NCBI RefSeq assembly: GCF_016920785.2
Contig: NW_024609846.1
Span: forward strand, 112,458,831-112,522,830
Reading direction: 5' to 3'
DNA: 64,000 nucleotides
From: Ixodes scapularis
Lineage: Eukaryota > Arthropoda > Arachnida > Ixodida > Ixodidae
The position numbers were made by a program, and so were the translations under genes. Below, in pieces: positions 32,570-42,856 of this stretch. Positions within the stretch are counted from its first letter, which is position 1, and every line of letters starts with the position of its first letter. The notes beneath the pieces are model-generated. The model was given only the letters and a program-made list of their open reading frames with translations, did no database searches and was not told the DNA's origin.

Positions 32570-33230
32570 AGTCGGATGCAACCTAAGAACAATCTTTTAG
32601 CTCCACCCACAAGCGCATTGCGCCCATCTGAAGTGCCTCCGCCGTCGAGAAAGTAGTTCGCTAGCAACGTTGCTTTTTCTTCCTCCAGGAAACCTGTCTT
32701 AAACTACTACAATATTTATTTAATTCATTCAGGACATTTAAATAAGTTAGAATACGTTTTTGTCAACGAAATAGCTGTTTAGTAAAGAAAGAAAGAAATT
32801 CATGTCCAATGTACCGCCTTCCCAATTCATTTTCTGTCCAAGATGCTGTCTAACATACCGTCTAACATACCTCTCAGCAGTGCTAAGCCTCGCGCCCGCT
32901 TCGAAATTTTCGTTGGCGATAGCGTCGCTGGATTCTCACGTTGTCGCGCAAAAACTGCTGCAAACGCAAGCCGATACCATCAAGATTTCGTGGCGTAACC
33001 TCGGGCACGTAAAACACGGTGCAAAAAAGCAGAATAATTGTCACGAGAAACTATAGCATCGCGTTGCTAAGGCCAGCAGCCATGTTGAGCTTTTTTTTTT
33101 TTTAAAAGGATCGCGATTGGTCTACAGAATCATGACGTCATGAAAACAATTGGCTGGCGTTTCTCGGCGTGGGATTACATTTTCCTCTGAGACGCATTTC
33201 CGGTTTTTTCTTAGCTTGCAACCGACTATT
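32570..33230. mobile_element. DNA element copy 1, TIR TAGTCGG(A/T)TGCAA
   Basis: About 660 bp. A second copy lies inverted at 50628-51286, including shared open-frame remnants that read SQFIFCPR...TYRLTYLSAVLS in both. Ends are TAGTCGGATGCAACC and the inverse of TAGTCGGTTGCAAG (with one extra T here). The second copy shows that it duplicates TA. Confidence 0.75.
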
Positions 33231-33232
33231 AG

Positions 33233-33895
33233 CCCCGAGAGCGAATACAAGCGTCGCTGCGGTCGCCGCGCCCTGATTGGGTGAGGTGTACCGTGACGTC
33301 AGGGGGAGTACTCCGCTCCGCGATCTCGCATCGGCTCGCTTCCCAGCACCGATTTCCTGGTTTGTCGTTGTGTGCCGCAAGCTCTTCGAGGAGCTGGACC
33401 TCGTTTACCCGGTGTACAAGACGTTGAGTTAGGCCGATATTGACGTGCTTCCGTACATTTTATAAGCCTGCTTGTCCCTTGTCCCAAATTGGGTTACAAA
33501 TCCCGAAAGCTATCGGCGGAGGCAATTCCGCCGATGAACCTCCTCGTCCGTCCACTAGACACACGGCAATCTTACGAGGGGTCGGTGAAGCGGTGGCGCG
33601 AGTGTTTCAGACGCTAGAATTCCGTTCCTTGCATGTTCATGATTTAGGACGACATTACATCCCGCTTTCAAGGCATTTGAAGTGGCATTTATATCATGGG
33701 CCTTTGGGTGGTCGGCAAATTAGCTCGCGACCCCGACTTTGCGCTGCCACTCTGCATGCGTTGGTTCGCAGATGTTTTAAAGGCGCTGCGCGTCTGATGA
33801 TCTTTGAAGTACTCGTTGAACAGCGTTGCTTTACATAAATGTAGCTTCTTCGTGAATTAAATATATAGTTTATACACGTATGCAAGCATATTTCT
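33233..33895. other. Intergenic, weak coding-like stretch
   Basis: A short open run at 33277-33431 (plus) ends VVVCRKLFEELDLVYPVYKT and has gene-like composition but no ATG and no family I recognise. The 133-codon frame at 33440-33838 shows no known domain. Confidence 0.35.
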
Positions 33896-34066
33896 TATAC
33901 TTCGTTTCAGCTTCGGTCCAGACGCAGCCAAAGCTACAAGCGATAGCTCCGGGCTTTCAGCATCCCTGCTAAGCACGCGCGCTCGTTCAGTGCAAGCACT
34001 GTTCTGGGCCACATGCTCGCGCTTGTAGCATCGACTGCGTCTGGAGCGAAGCTGAAACGAAGTATA
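33896..34066. mobile_element. 171-bp MITE, copy 1, TIR TATACTTCGTTTCAGC
   Basis: Arms of about 35 bp run from TATACTTCGTTTCAGCTTCG into GTCCAGACGCAGCC. The whole element is 171 bp, the same length as copy 2 (34542-34712), and lies in the opposite orientation to it. Confidence 0.8.
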
Positions 34067-34541
34067 GAAGATGCACGATTACTGGAAATTAGTTTGTATG
34101 GTAGCAGCAAAAACGGCTGAATTGCCCCCGGTTGCCTGTATGATATGTATTGAACTGCCCAAAATATGCACAGCAATAGTGCCGTAATTGGGAATGGTTA
34201 TACTTTTTCCTGACATTCTTTATTCCAGCCTTTGGTATTCGGAAAATACACCGTTGGGTCTGAATTGTCATTTCCAATTAAAAGAGACACTGCTGCAGGT
34301 CCCCAAAAGCTTCCTCAGCCTTCACACTCCCTACAGCTGGACTCTCTGACAGCAGAGGAAAACAGGAGTAAAAGCAAGCATTCGAACGGCTGTCCAGTGG
34401 TAGGTGCAGCACTAGTAGCAGAAAATGTGGAATCTGCGAAGGGCGACAGTCTGCGTGAGAAAAGCTTCTGATATTTTAGCTTCAGGACAATTCGATTTAA
34501 GTAAAATCTCAATTTTAGGGCTTAAGGGACTAATAACAAGC
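34067..34541. other. Spacer between the two 171-bp MITEs
   Basis: About 475 bp. No recognised feature. Confidence 0.5.
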
Positions 34542-34712
34542 TATACTTCGTTTCAGCTTCGGTCCAGACGCAGCCGATGCTACAAGCGCGAGCATGTGGC
34601 CCAAAACAGTGCTTGCACTGCACGAGCGCGCGTGCTTGGCAGGGATGCTGAAGGCCCGGAGCTCGCGCTTGTAGTTTTGGCTGCGTCTGGACCGAAGCTG
34701 AAACGAAGTATA
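34542..34712. mobile_element. 171-bp MITE, copy 2 (inverted)
   Basis: It has the same termini and length as copy 1, with the interior reading as the inverse complement (for example GTGCTTGCACTGCACGAGCG versus CGCTCGTTCAGTGCAAGCAC). Confidence 0.8.
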
Positions 34713-35395
34713 GACACATTTGCTTACGTTTGTTATACATTACTCAAGGGTTGATATAAACAAGTTCACAGAAACCACCCATGTAGTCCATTGAAATACT
34801 ATCCGAATCCAACAAAGGTCAAATGCGAGCAATGCATATTATAAATGTATCTTGTTTTTTACTTTGCCCCCGCAATTGGGCTGTCGTACTTGTGATACTC
34901 TCCCCATGGCTCAGATTGTATTTAGTATGTTGCTCGAACAACATGAGCTTTTCTGCTTCGGCGATTTTGTTTAAAAACAGAGATACAAAAAAAAAATAGT
35001 ATACATAACCTGCTCATTCATTCAGACCATCAGCAGCATGTATTGTGCGAAATGTAAATCTATAGTGATGCTCCTGCAATTGTGGCCATATTTCTTCATT
35101 TTCATAAACCAGCTGCGATTCATGCGTTGCCTGCCCTGTCAACCATGCTTCAAAAGTTGGTTGAAGTTTCGCCTGTAGCTACAGGCCATACCTCAATAAA
35201 GGCACATATAAAAATTTACACTTCCTACGAAAAACACGCCAAAAAAAGATTAAATAGAAACGAGCGCGCCGACAGCTAGCGTCGTCACATCCTCCACAGG
35301 GCGACCGGGGCGAGTCGGAGAAAAATTCTCTCCTCGCCGTGACGTCACCCCGGTTCGCCGTGAGGGGGCGCCACGCGAACTTCTCGGGGCTAATA
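34713..35395. other. Intergenic, nothing recognised
   Basis: AT-rich sequence with a poly-A run near 34990. No gene or terminal repeats seen. Confidence 0.5.
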
Positions 35396-35403
35396 GAGTG
35401 TAC

Positions 35404-35445
35404 TAGGGTGCCTACACGTCCCAAAGCGAACATGAAGGCACTCTA
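35404..35445. mobile_element. 42-bp hAT-type miniature (TAGGG family)
   Basis: It runs from TAGGGTGCC to GGCACTCTA and is flanked by a perfect 8-bp duplication GAGTGTAC (35396-35403, 35446-35453). Almost nothing but the terminal repeats remains. Confidence 0.75.
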
Positions 35446-35453
35446 GAGTGTAC

Positions 35454-36700
35454 TGGTAGCTTCCATAGAAGCTTACCCTTTTTCTTTCTTTACTTTTTTC
35501 TTTTTGTTCTTTTTTTTCTTTTTTTCTTTACTTAAAAAAATGACCATCTGTGGGTAACGCTGCAAGCGGCCGCTTGCTCTAATAAACCGTTCCATTAGGG
35601 TCATAGCAGAGAGGGCAATAGAGAAAAAAAAAATGCTCTCCCCCTCTCACCCCGTATGTTGTCTGCTCCGCCGAGTGGGCTGTACCTAGCATCCGGCTGG
35701 CGTGCAAACTCTGTTTAAAATTGCGTCATTTTGAAAATTTCAAGCGCAGATGCGCAGATTTTAACATGCCGGTTATCCTGTAATACTATGCTAGATAAAA
35801 CGACTAACAGGATCCAATCGCGCTGTTACCTGCGTGCAAACAAAAATATAAATAGGGAAAACTGTATCAGATTGGCCGCTCTCTCTGGTGAAAAGTAAAT
35901 CCGGTTGCTGTACCTTTTTTACTATACAAAGTTCGTACTGGTGTAGGCCTTCAGCGACCATGAGTGGAAGTCTGAAATACTAAATAAAAACGTCCTCTCC
36001 TGCCGCAATATACGCAGTAGTTGAGGGTAGCACTGCCGGCTGGCTCAACTGCTATTTAAGTAACGGAAAAAATATGCTAGTTGATCATTTACCGAAATAG
36101 AACAACAGAAAGCTATAGGCTGATTTTGGAGTAGCCATAACTATTCTAAGAACGCGAACCACTTCACAACGGCAGCCAAGAGCGAGAGTTCGATGTTCCG
36201 TACAGCCCGCCGGTACAGCCTAAAGATGGAGAAGGGCAGCCTCCCGGTTTGTCGTCTGCTAGCGGAGTCGGGCGCGTGCCCTCTCTCTCGTTTTACCCCG
36301 CCGAACCCGCTGAATTTCTCGGATGTATGGAGAGGGCGCTGCTGTCGAACAAAATGGTGCCTCCCAGAGAGCGCTAAACAGAGCCGTATATGTAGAGAGT
36401 GTGGTCAATGGGAGGCGCGGGCAGAGCCAGGGCGTGCACCAGACTCGGAAAGAGGGCTTGGCATGCTCTTTTGACCAACCAGAAGCCGAAAAGAATCCCC
36501 TAGCGGTGGTAGCGAGAAACAGTTCTGATCAAAGGTCTATGTTCGTAAATGGGTTTGATAAGGGCGTAAGAGTGAAGTGTAGTAACTCTTCATGGTTGAA
36601 AATAGGGTGCACTTGTTGTTTTCATCATAATCATGCAGAGAGATGTAAGAAACGAATCCGCCGCTCAAGTCTGTTTTGCTCGGACAGAGTGTGACCGCTA
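35454..36700. other. Intergenic, nothing recognised
   Basis: It contains a T-rich tract at about 35475-35530. Open frames at 36193-36694 show no known domain. Confidence 0.5.
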
Positions 36701-37139
36701 ATGCCTGATTCACATGGTGCGAATTTGCCTGCGATTTTGCAATTGCGACGCCGTTCTTGCGGCACAACGCAGTTGCGGTGCGAATTCGACTAATTCGCAA
36801 CTTCGTATTTTGCCAAACTTTCCTTGCGAACGGCCGCTCTTGCGAAGGGGACGGACAGCCAATCAAACGCGGCTCGTGAAAGACGTCACGGTTTTCATAG
36901 CAACGTGGGAATCAAAAATACGAAAAATGCGTCACCTACGTCGTCGTCTTCAAAATTCGCTGCGGGGGTGGGGCGGCGGATGTGCTTCTTCCAAGTGAAT
37001 ATCTTTCGCCGGGGGATGTAAGCTTCAGTTCGGCATTAAAACGAACTGGCGTTTGCGTACCACTCGAGCGTTGTGGTTGCTTCCTTTGTAAAATTGCAGG
37101 CGATAACAATTGACGCTTCTGTTCGATCACTCTGCGTAA
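36701..37139. repeat. Dispersed 0.44-kb repeat, copy 1
   Basis: It begins ATGCCTGATTCACATGGTGC and ends CTGCGTAA. A near-identical inverted copy forms the core of the palindrome at 53625-54064. A second GCCTGATACACATGGTGCG start follows immediately at 37141, and a related ACATGATGCGATTTTAGTTG lies at 48450. Probably a nonautonomous DNA element; the ends share only TTA(T/C)GC. Confidence 0.7.
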
Positions 37140-37470
37140 AGCCTGATACACATGGTGCGATTTTCTCCTGCGAAATCAGTGAAGCGATGAACCGCACATG
37201 CGAAATTTCGCGTTTCCTTTCACATTGATTGAGAACATATGCGATTTTTCGCACTTGCGAAGCACATGGTTGGAACCCTTGAATTCGTTTGACGATACTA
37301 ATTTCGATATTTAACAAAATTATAAAATTTTCAGATTTATTTATTAGCTTCTGGTAAAAAGTACGCCGTATACTTATATTTAGGGCCGATTCAGACGTTT
37401 GCATCGACTGCATTCGCATCAACGAAAACGACGAAAACAACGAGTACGACGAACGCGACAAGGACACCGG
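37140..37470. other. Related repeat remnant before the LINE 3' end
   Basis: It opens with GCCTGATACACATGGTGCG, like the start of the preceding repeat, and holds GCGA-rich words up to about 37275. The remainder is unassigned. Confidence 0.45.
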
Positions 37471-37515
37471 GAGTGAGTGAGTGAAAACTTTATTAAAAGG
37501 AGAAGTAGGATGTGG

Positions 37516-40500
37516 TCAGTATGCGATGTCCAGACCATGTAGGTCTCGGACTGCATAGGCCCATTCGACGGCCTTGACTTGAGTGTCTGGGTCGTCGCTG
37601 GCCTTTACTGAGAGCCACGCGTCGAGTGAGGGAGCAGCCATGAGATCTGGGGGTGGAGGGTGCGCTTTGCAGTCCCAGATCATATGATCTAAAGTAGCTT
37701 TTTCACCGCAGAAGCGGCAGTTCGGGCTAGAGATTTGAGCAAATATGTGCGAGTATACATTTGGGTTGGGGAAGGAGTCCGTCTGAAGTCTTCTCCACGC
37801 TACCTGCTGCTCCCTCGAGAGAGAGCGGTGCGGCGGCGGGAATTTTCTTCGTCGGAGTTTGAAATGGGTGGTGTGGTCGTGGTAGGAGGTAAGCGGTTCA
37901 CCGGTTGCCTCCGGAATCGGACTGTCCACTGCTCGGCCGGCTCTAACTCGAGCTTGTGCGTGGGCAGCCTCGTTTCCGGGGTTTCCGGCGTGCGCCGGGA
38001 CCCATACCAGGTCAATTTCTCGGAGGGGGGATGTCTCGGCAACATTTTCTAGGATATTTCTGGCTGTGAGTGAGATTCGGCCTTTGGCATAGTTGGTGAT
38101 GGCGTATTTAGAGTCGCTCACGATGGTTGTAGCTTCTGTAAAGGCAATGGCCGCTGCAATTGCGGCTTCCTCCGCGGTTTCCGCGTTTTTGGTGAATACC
38201 GTAGCGGCAATGAGTGGGGTGGCCGCGTCAGAGTCTCGGGGATGGGGTACCCCGCAGATGGCGAACCGGTGGCGGCTGTCTTGATAGTTGGCTGCGTCAA
38301 CGTATATGACGTCCTGGAGTCTCTGCAAGTGTCGATGCATAGCCCTGGCTCTTGCCTCTCGTCGACCCTGTTGGGTTTGCGGGTTCATGTTCTTTGGTAA
38401 AGGTTTTATTCTAATCTTTTTTCGTATATAGCCTGGAACGGGGCCTGGATGGTCCGCCATAGGTTCTCCTTCAATGCCCAGTCTATCCAAAATCATTCTC
38501 CCCGGTGGTGTGCTGGAGAGTCGAGCCGTCTGTGTGGTTAGATGTGCTTCTTTAAGTTCAGAAAAGGTGTTGTGTACTCCCAGGGCGAGCAGTTTCTCGT
38601 TGGCCGTAAATTTAGGTAGGCCCAACGCCGTTTTATATGCGTGTCGGATTAGAATGTCAATCTTTTGTTCTTCTGCCTTCTTGAGTCGGAGGTACGGGAA
38701 GGCGTATGTGATTTTGGTGATGACGAAAGCTTGAAGGAGCTTGTGTAGGTCGTGCTCCTCCATACCTCGTCTTTTGTTAGCGATGCGCCTGATCATGCGC
38801 GCTACCTGGTGTACTGAGCTCTCGAGTCTCCCAAGGGCTGCAATGTTGCTGGGGGTGTTGGAGATGTGGAGTCCTAAGACACGTATGTTCTCCACTTCTT
38901 CGATGTTTTGGCCTTGAATCTTTATGTCAATTGGGATCTTGTCTTCGGGTTTTTTGCTCCGTCTAAGGACTAGGAGTTCTGATTTGGGCTGGGAACATTC
39001 GAGGCCGGCTCGCCGTGCCTCCTCTTCTACGGTGTCAGCCGCTGCTTGGAGAGCTTCTTCTATTTGTCCTTCCGAGCCGCGGTTCGTCCAGATGGTAACG
39101 TCGTCTGCATACAGAGTATGATGGATGTTTTCAATGGCGTTGAGCCTTTCTGGAAGCTTTATTAAAGCCAGGTTGAAAAGGAAGGGCGACAAAACAGCCC
39201 CTTGTGGTGTTCCTCTGTTGCCGAGCCTGATTGGGTTGGATTTCAGTGGCCCGATGGTGATCTCTACCGTTCTGTTTTCTAGAAAGGCTTTAACGTAATT
39301 GTACGCCCGTTCGCCTGGGTTGAGGTCGGCTAGGTGTTTCAGGATGGTATTGTGTGATACATTATCGAGAGCCTTTTTGAGGTCGAGTCCCAATATTGCT
39401 CTTGTGCTTTTAATGGAGGGGTCGAGTATGTCACGTGATAGCTGTAGCATGACGTCTTGGGTGGAGAGTCCCCTTCTAAAGCCCACCATGGAGTATGGCA
39501 TGAGGTCGTGGTCTTCCGTGTAGTCCCGTAGTCTATTGAGTACCACGTGCTCCATGAGCTTCCCGAGACAGGACGTGAGGGAAATGGGTCTTAGGTTGTC
39601 CACGTTGAATTTCTTGTTAGGTTTTGGAATGAATGTCACTTTGGCATGTTTCCAACTGCTGGGGATTAATCCGGCCTCCCAGCATACGTTGATGTAATCT
39701 GTGAGTGCCGTGACAGATTTCATGTCAAGATTACGGAGGGCCTTATATGTAATTAGGTCTGGTCCTGCCGCTGAGGTTGTTCTAAGCTGGCCCAGCGCGG
39801 CCCAGACTTCTGCGTCAGTGAACGGCTCGTCCAGCTGCACGTTTGGTCGCCCCGAATATTGTGGGCTCGTTTCTCCGTCGTCTGCGGTGTTCAGGTATTT
39901 CTTCCGGAGGAGGTCCAAGAAGTCTTGTCCGTCCCCGGGGTATTGATGGATGATCGCAGCGAGCTGTCCTTGCGCAGCCGACTTGGACTGCGTGGGGTCG
40001 AGAAGGTGGCGAAGCAGGTGCCACGTCTCCTTATTCCCTAGTTGTCCGTTTAGGCTGTCACAAGTTTGATACCATTCTTGCTGGGTGAGTTGTCTCGCAT
40101 GTCGCTCGATTTCACTTTCGAGTTTGGCGATTCTACTTCGTAGCCTTTTATTGAGCCTTTGTCTTTTCCATCTCTTCATGAGACTGTTTCTTGCCTCCCA
40201 CATGTGTGCCAATCTGGAATCGAGGTTACAGTGTTCGGCATCGGTTGGTATTTCGCTCGTATGCGAATCTACACTTTTACATATGGATTTGACCCAATCT
40301 TCGATGTCTTCAATTTCAGGCGGGGCCGTTTGATTCCTTTCTTTCCTGAATTCATCCCAATCTGTGAATTTAGTTCGTTTCCAACTCTTCTTACTACTCT
40401 CCGTGCGAAGGGTAGTGGCAAGGATGTAATGATCACTGTTGAGATCCGCGCCGGTGTTCCGCCAGACGGGGTTCTTGACATTCTTTGCTAGCGTGAGGTC

Positions 40501-41079
40501 CGGGGTGGTGTCTCTACTAATGCTGTTGCCAGTTCTGGTCGCTGTGTGAGGATCGTTTAGTAGCGAGAGTCCCAATTCTTGGATTTTGTTCCACAGGATG
40601 TTTCCTTTCTTGAGCGACTTGTGGTATCCCCATTCGACGTGTGGCGCGTTGAAGTCGCCTGTTATCACTAGTTGCCCCTTTTTGGCTAGTTGCGTGGTCG
40701 ACTCTAGCAATGCCGTGACTTCTCTGGATTGATCTTTCGGGGAGCTGTACACGTTGAGGACGTACAGGCTCACCTGCTCTTTCTTGGCGGGAATAATTTC
40801 TGTTAGCGTGTAATCTGCCGCAGAATTGTCGAATTCGTGTTGTATAGCCGTGAGTTGGTTGCTCACCAGCGTAGCAGTCATTCCCGTTTTGCGTGGTATA
40901 TATTTTTGAGATATGACTTTGTACCCTGTTAGGCTAACGGGCCCCATTGGTTCTTGGATTGTAATAATGTCCGGTTTCACTTCTAAATTTTGAATATGAA
41001 GCTGCAGGTTGGATTTTTTGCCTTGAAAACCCCTACAGTTCCATTGCCAGATACTGATCTCGTGGTTATGGGCTGCCAT
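37516..41079 (-). CDS. LINE ORF2: endonuclease, reverse transcriptase, RNase H (1187 aa)
   Basis: ORF2 is the replication enzyme of the I-group element. Domains in order: APE-type endonuclease (about 1-230) with QWNCRGFQGK, ITIQEP, GDFNAPHVEWG and NSDHYILAT; RT (about 470-770) with KVTFIPKPNKKFNVDNLRPI, GLDLKKALDNVSH (motif A), GTPQGAVLSPFLFNLA and the catalytic LYADDVTIWT; RNase H (about 955-1085) with IYVDAANYQD, AEEAAIAAAIAF, IVSDSKYAITNY and WVPAHAGNPGNEAAHAQA; and a terminal CX2CX7HX4C finger, CRFCGEKATLDHMIWDC. The start ATG overlaps the end of ORF1 (ATGGCAGCCCATAA), suggesting coupled translation. Motif A has Leu where Phe is usual in DLKKAFD; the catalytic Asp is kept. All major catalytic residues appear present, so this copy might be active. 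Confidence 0.9.
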   Translation of the reverse strand: MAAHNHEISIWQWNCRGFQGKKSNLQLHIQNLEVKPDIITIQEPMGPVSLTGYKVISQKYIPRKTGMTATLVSNQLTAIQHEFDNSAADYTLTEIIPAKKEQVSLYVLNVYSSPKDQSREVTALLESTTQLAKKGQLVITGDFNAPHVEWGYHKSLKKGNILWNKIQELGLSLLNDPHTATRTGNSISRDTTPDLTLAKNVKNPVWRNTGADLNSDHYILATTLRTESSKKSWKRTKFTDWDEFRKERNQTAPPEIEDIEDWVKSICKSVDSHTSEIPTDAEHCNLDSRLAHMWEARNSLMKRWKRQRLNKRLRSRIAKLESEIERHARQLTQQEWYQTCDSLNGQLGNKETWHLLRHLLDPTQSKSAAQGQLAAIIHQYPGDGQDFLDLLRKKYLNTADDGETSPQYSGRPNVQLDEPFTDAEVWAALGQLRTTSAAGPDLITYKALRNLDMKSVTALTDYINVCWEAGLIPSSWKHAKVTFIPKPNKKFNVDNLRPISLTSCLGKLMEHVVLNRLRDYTEDHDLMPYSMVGFRRGLSTQDVMLQLSRDILDPSIKSTRAILGLDLKKALDNVSHNTILKHLADLNPGERAYNYVKAFLENRTVEITIGPLKSNPIRLGNRGTPQGAVLSPFLFNLALIKLPERLNAIENIHHTLYADDVTIWTNRGSEGQIEEALQAAADTVEEEARRAGLECSQPKSELLVLRRSKKPEDKIPIDIKIQGQNIEEVENIRVLGLHISNTPSNIAALGRLESSVHQVARMIRRIANKRRGMEEHDLHKLLQAFVITKITYAFPYLRLKKAEEQKIDILIRHAYKTALGLPKFTANEKLLALGVHNTFSELKEAHLTTQTARLSSTPPGRMILDRLGIEGEPMADHPGPVPGYIRKKIRIKPLPKNMNPQTQQGRREARARAMHRHLQRLQDVIYVDAANYQDSRHRFAICGVPHPRDSDAATPLIAATVFTKNAETAEEAAIAAAIAFTEATTIVSDSKYAITNYAKGRISLTARNILENVAETSPLREIDLVWVPAHAGNPGNEAAHAQARVRAGRAVDSPIPEATGEPLTSYHDHTTHFKLRRRKFPPPHRSLSREQQVAWRRLQTDSFPNPNVYSHIFAQISSPNCRFCGEKATLDHMIWDCKAHPPPPDLMAAPSLDAWLSVKASDDPDTQVKAVEWAYAVRDLHGLDIAY

Positions 41080-42856
41080 GTTGGGGCACTGTCAGCTGCG
41101 CAACCGCGGTCGCTATCGTGCTCACTTGGACTTGTAGTGCCTTGATGGCCTCCATCATTTCTTCTTTGGTCTGCTGCAGGTTTTTGACAACGTCCATGGA
41201 TGTCACTTCTAGCCTATCTGCTCGGGCCTCTACTTTGTTGAGCCTCTCTTTCTGTTCGAGAGCCAGTTTAGCTTTGACTGCAAAAGTTGACGCCGCTTGG
41301 GACGCCGAGGCAGTTTCGATTCGCCTCTTGGGATTCTGGGCATCTTGCTGATCTTTTGAGGCCTGTCTTTTGAGAACGTTCGTGGATTCTACTTCCATAA
41401 CTGCGCCCTCGGAAGGGGTGAGGGAGCGGCACGTGTTGTTAGTGGTTGTTGCGCTTTCACCGGGGTGTTGGGTTTGTGTGAGACTCGCGATTTTATTGCC
41501 TAGCACACTGATCTGGGACTGCATTCGTTCTATTACAATGGCTTGCTCCCTCACTTGATTACGAAGGGCCAGCTTCTCCGGATCTTCCTGCCACTTGATG
41601 GCCCTTTCTCCTGGCTTGGTCCAGGGGTTTTTGGGGTCTCGCCTTTTGCTGGACGATCGTTGTTGGTCCTTTTGACGGTCCCTCGATTGGCTGCTCCGTG
41701 TCGCCGACTTGCTTCTGCTTCGCAGTAGTGGTGGGAAGGACGATGATGCTTCCCTCTTGTCACCTCGGGTCAGGGTCTCGTGTTGCCGGTTTCTGTCCCT
41801 CGACTGATGCTTAAAGTTCTGCCCGATGTTTAGGCCAGGGTTGCTGAGCGGGTTGGGTCTCTGGGAGGCTTGCTGCTTGGCGAATCTGAACTTGCAGTTG
41901 CTGCTCCCAGTTTTGTGCGCCCTTGCGCAGATGATGCAGACTGGGGCGCAGGTTGTTGGTTGTCCCTCCTGTGGTGGTGGGTGCTCTTCTCCACACCTGA
42001 AGCAGAGGTTTCGTCTTTTTTGTGGGCAGACGTCTTGTCTGTGCCCTGTCTTGCGGCAGTTGAAGCAGGCCTCCACTCGGTTGAGAAGGAGGACCACTTT
42101 ATGTCTTGTGCCGGGGTATCTGAGGAGCCGGGGGAGCTCCGTTCCGGCTACCGTAATCATGATGTGGTTAGTTTTCCCGTAACGTCTTGCCGACGTGACG
42201 ATCCAGTCGGGGTTGTAGGAGTTGTAGTTCTGGACTAACTGCTCGTCTGTTTCGCCACAATACTCGTTGTGGATCAGCCCTTTTACCGAAAGATCGGGGG
42301 CAGGTGCGTACGCTTTGATGGGGCATTTCCTTCCCTCAATCACGAACTCTTGTAGGTTGAGGTACGCGTTCGCACGTTTCTCACTGGGCGTGCTGATTGT
42401 GAAAGTACGGTTGACCGGGTGTTTCTGTAGAATATCTTCTGAATGGGTGTTGCCGTCGGTAATGTTGGCGGCTAGGCGAAGCGCTTCGAGCAATAGCGCT
42501 CCGCCATGTGCAGGAAGGTCTAGGGCAGACTGTGGCCTAATGACAATCTTGTAATGATCTGCCGGCAGTCTCGGGATCGGGGGTCCTCTTCTTCTAGGGG
42601 GAGGCCTAGACCTCTTAGCGGTAGAGTCGAAGGGCTTGCCTTTGTTGTTCATGCATTCATGGCTGCCGGTGGTAGCTGCGGCTTCGTATCCCATGCCGGG
42701 TGCAGCGACGACGGCACTGCCTGACGCCGAGCCTTCGTCTTCTTTGCTGGCACCGGGGCGGCGGAATCGTTTCTGGTTCTTGAGTGCCGTGGAAATCCAC
42801 GTTCCATCGTTCAATTCTCTGTCTGTGATCGGTTCACCTTCAACGGTGATTTCCAT
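41066..42856 (-). CDS. LINE ORF1: Gag-like nucleic-acid-binding protein (596 aa)
   Basis: ORF1 proteins of I-group LINEs coat the RNA. The central part has cysteine knuckles: CFNCRKTGHRQDVC (CX2CX4HX4C), CFRCGEEHPPP...C and CIICARAHKTGSSNC. An arginine/serine-rich stretch (RSRSKSATRSSQSRDRQKDQ) and a C-terminal heptad-like region (LEQKERLNKVEARADRLEVT) follow. The N-terminal part has a PRL/ESX-like fold segment (HYKIVIRPQSALDLPAHGGA). It reads without a break and stops inside ORF2. Confidence 0.85.
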   Translation of the reverse strand: MEITVEGEPITDRELNDGTWISTALKNQKRFRRPGASKEDEGSASGSAVVAAPGMGYEAAATTGSHECMNNKGKPFDSTAKRSRPPPRRRGPPIPRLPADHYKIVIRPQSALDLPAHGGALLLEALRLAANITDGNTHSEDILQKHPVNRTFTISTPSEKRANAYLNLQEFVIEGRKCPIKAYAPAPDLSVKGLIHNEYCGETDEQLVQNYNSYNPDWIVTSARRYGKTNHIMITVAGTELPRLLRYPGTRHKVVLLLNRVEACFNCRKTGHRQDVCPQKRRNLCFRCGEEHPPPQEGQPTTCAPVCIICARAHKTGSSNCKFRFAKQQASQRPNPLSNPGLNIGQNFKHQSRDRNRQHETLTRGDKREASSSFPPLLRSRSKSATRSSQSRDRQKDQQRSSSKRRDPKNPWTKPGERAIKWQEDPEKLALRNQVREQAIVIERMQSQISVLGNKIASLTQTQHPGESATTTNNTCRSLTPSEGAVMEVESTNVLKRQASKDQQDAQNPKRRIETASASQAASTFAVKAKLALEQKERLNKVEARADRLEVTSMDVVKNLQQTKEEMMEAIKALQVQVSTIATAVAQLTVPQHGSP

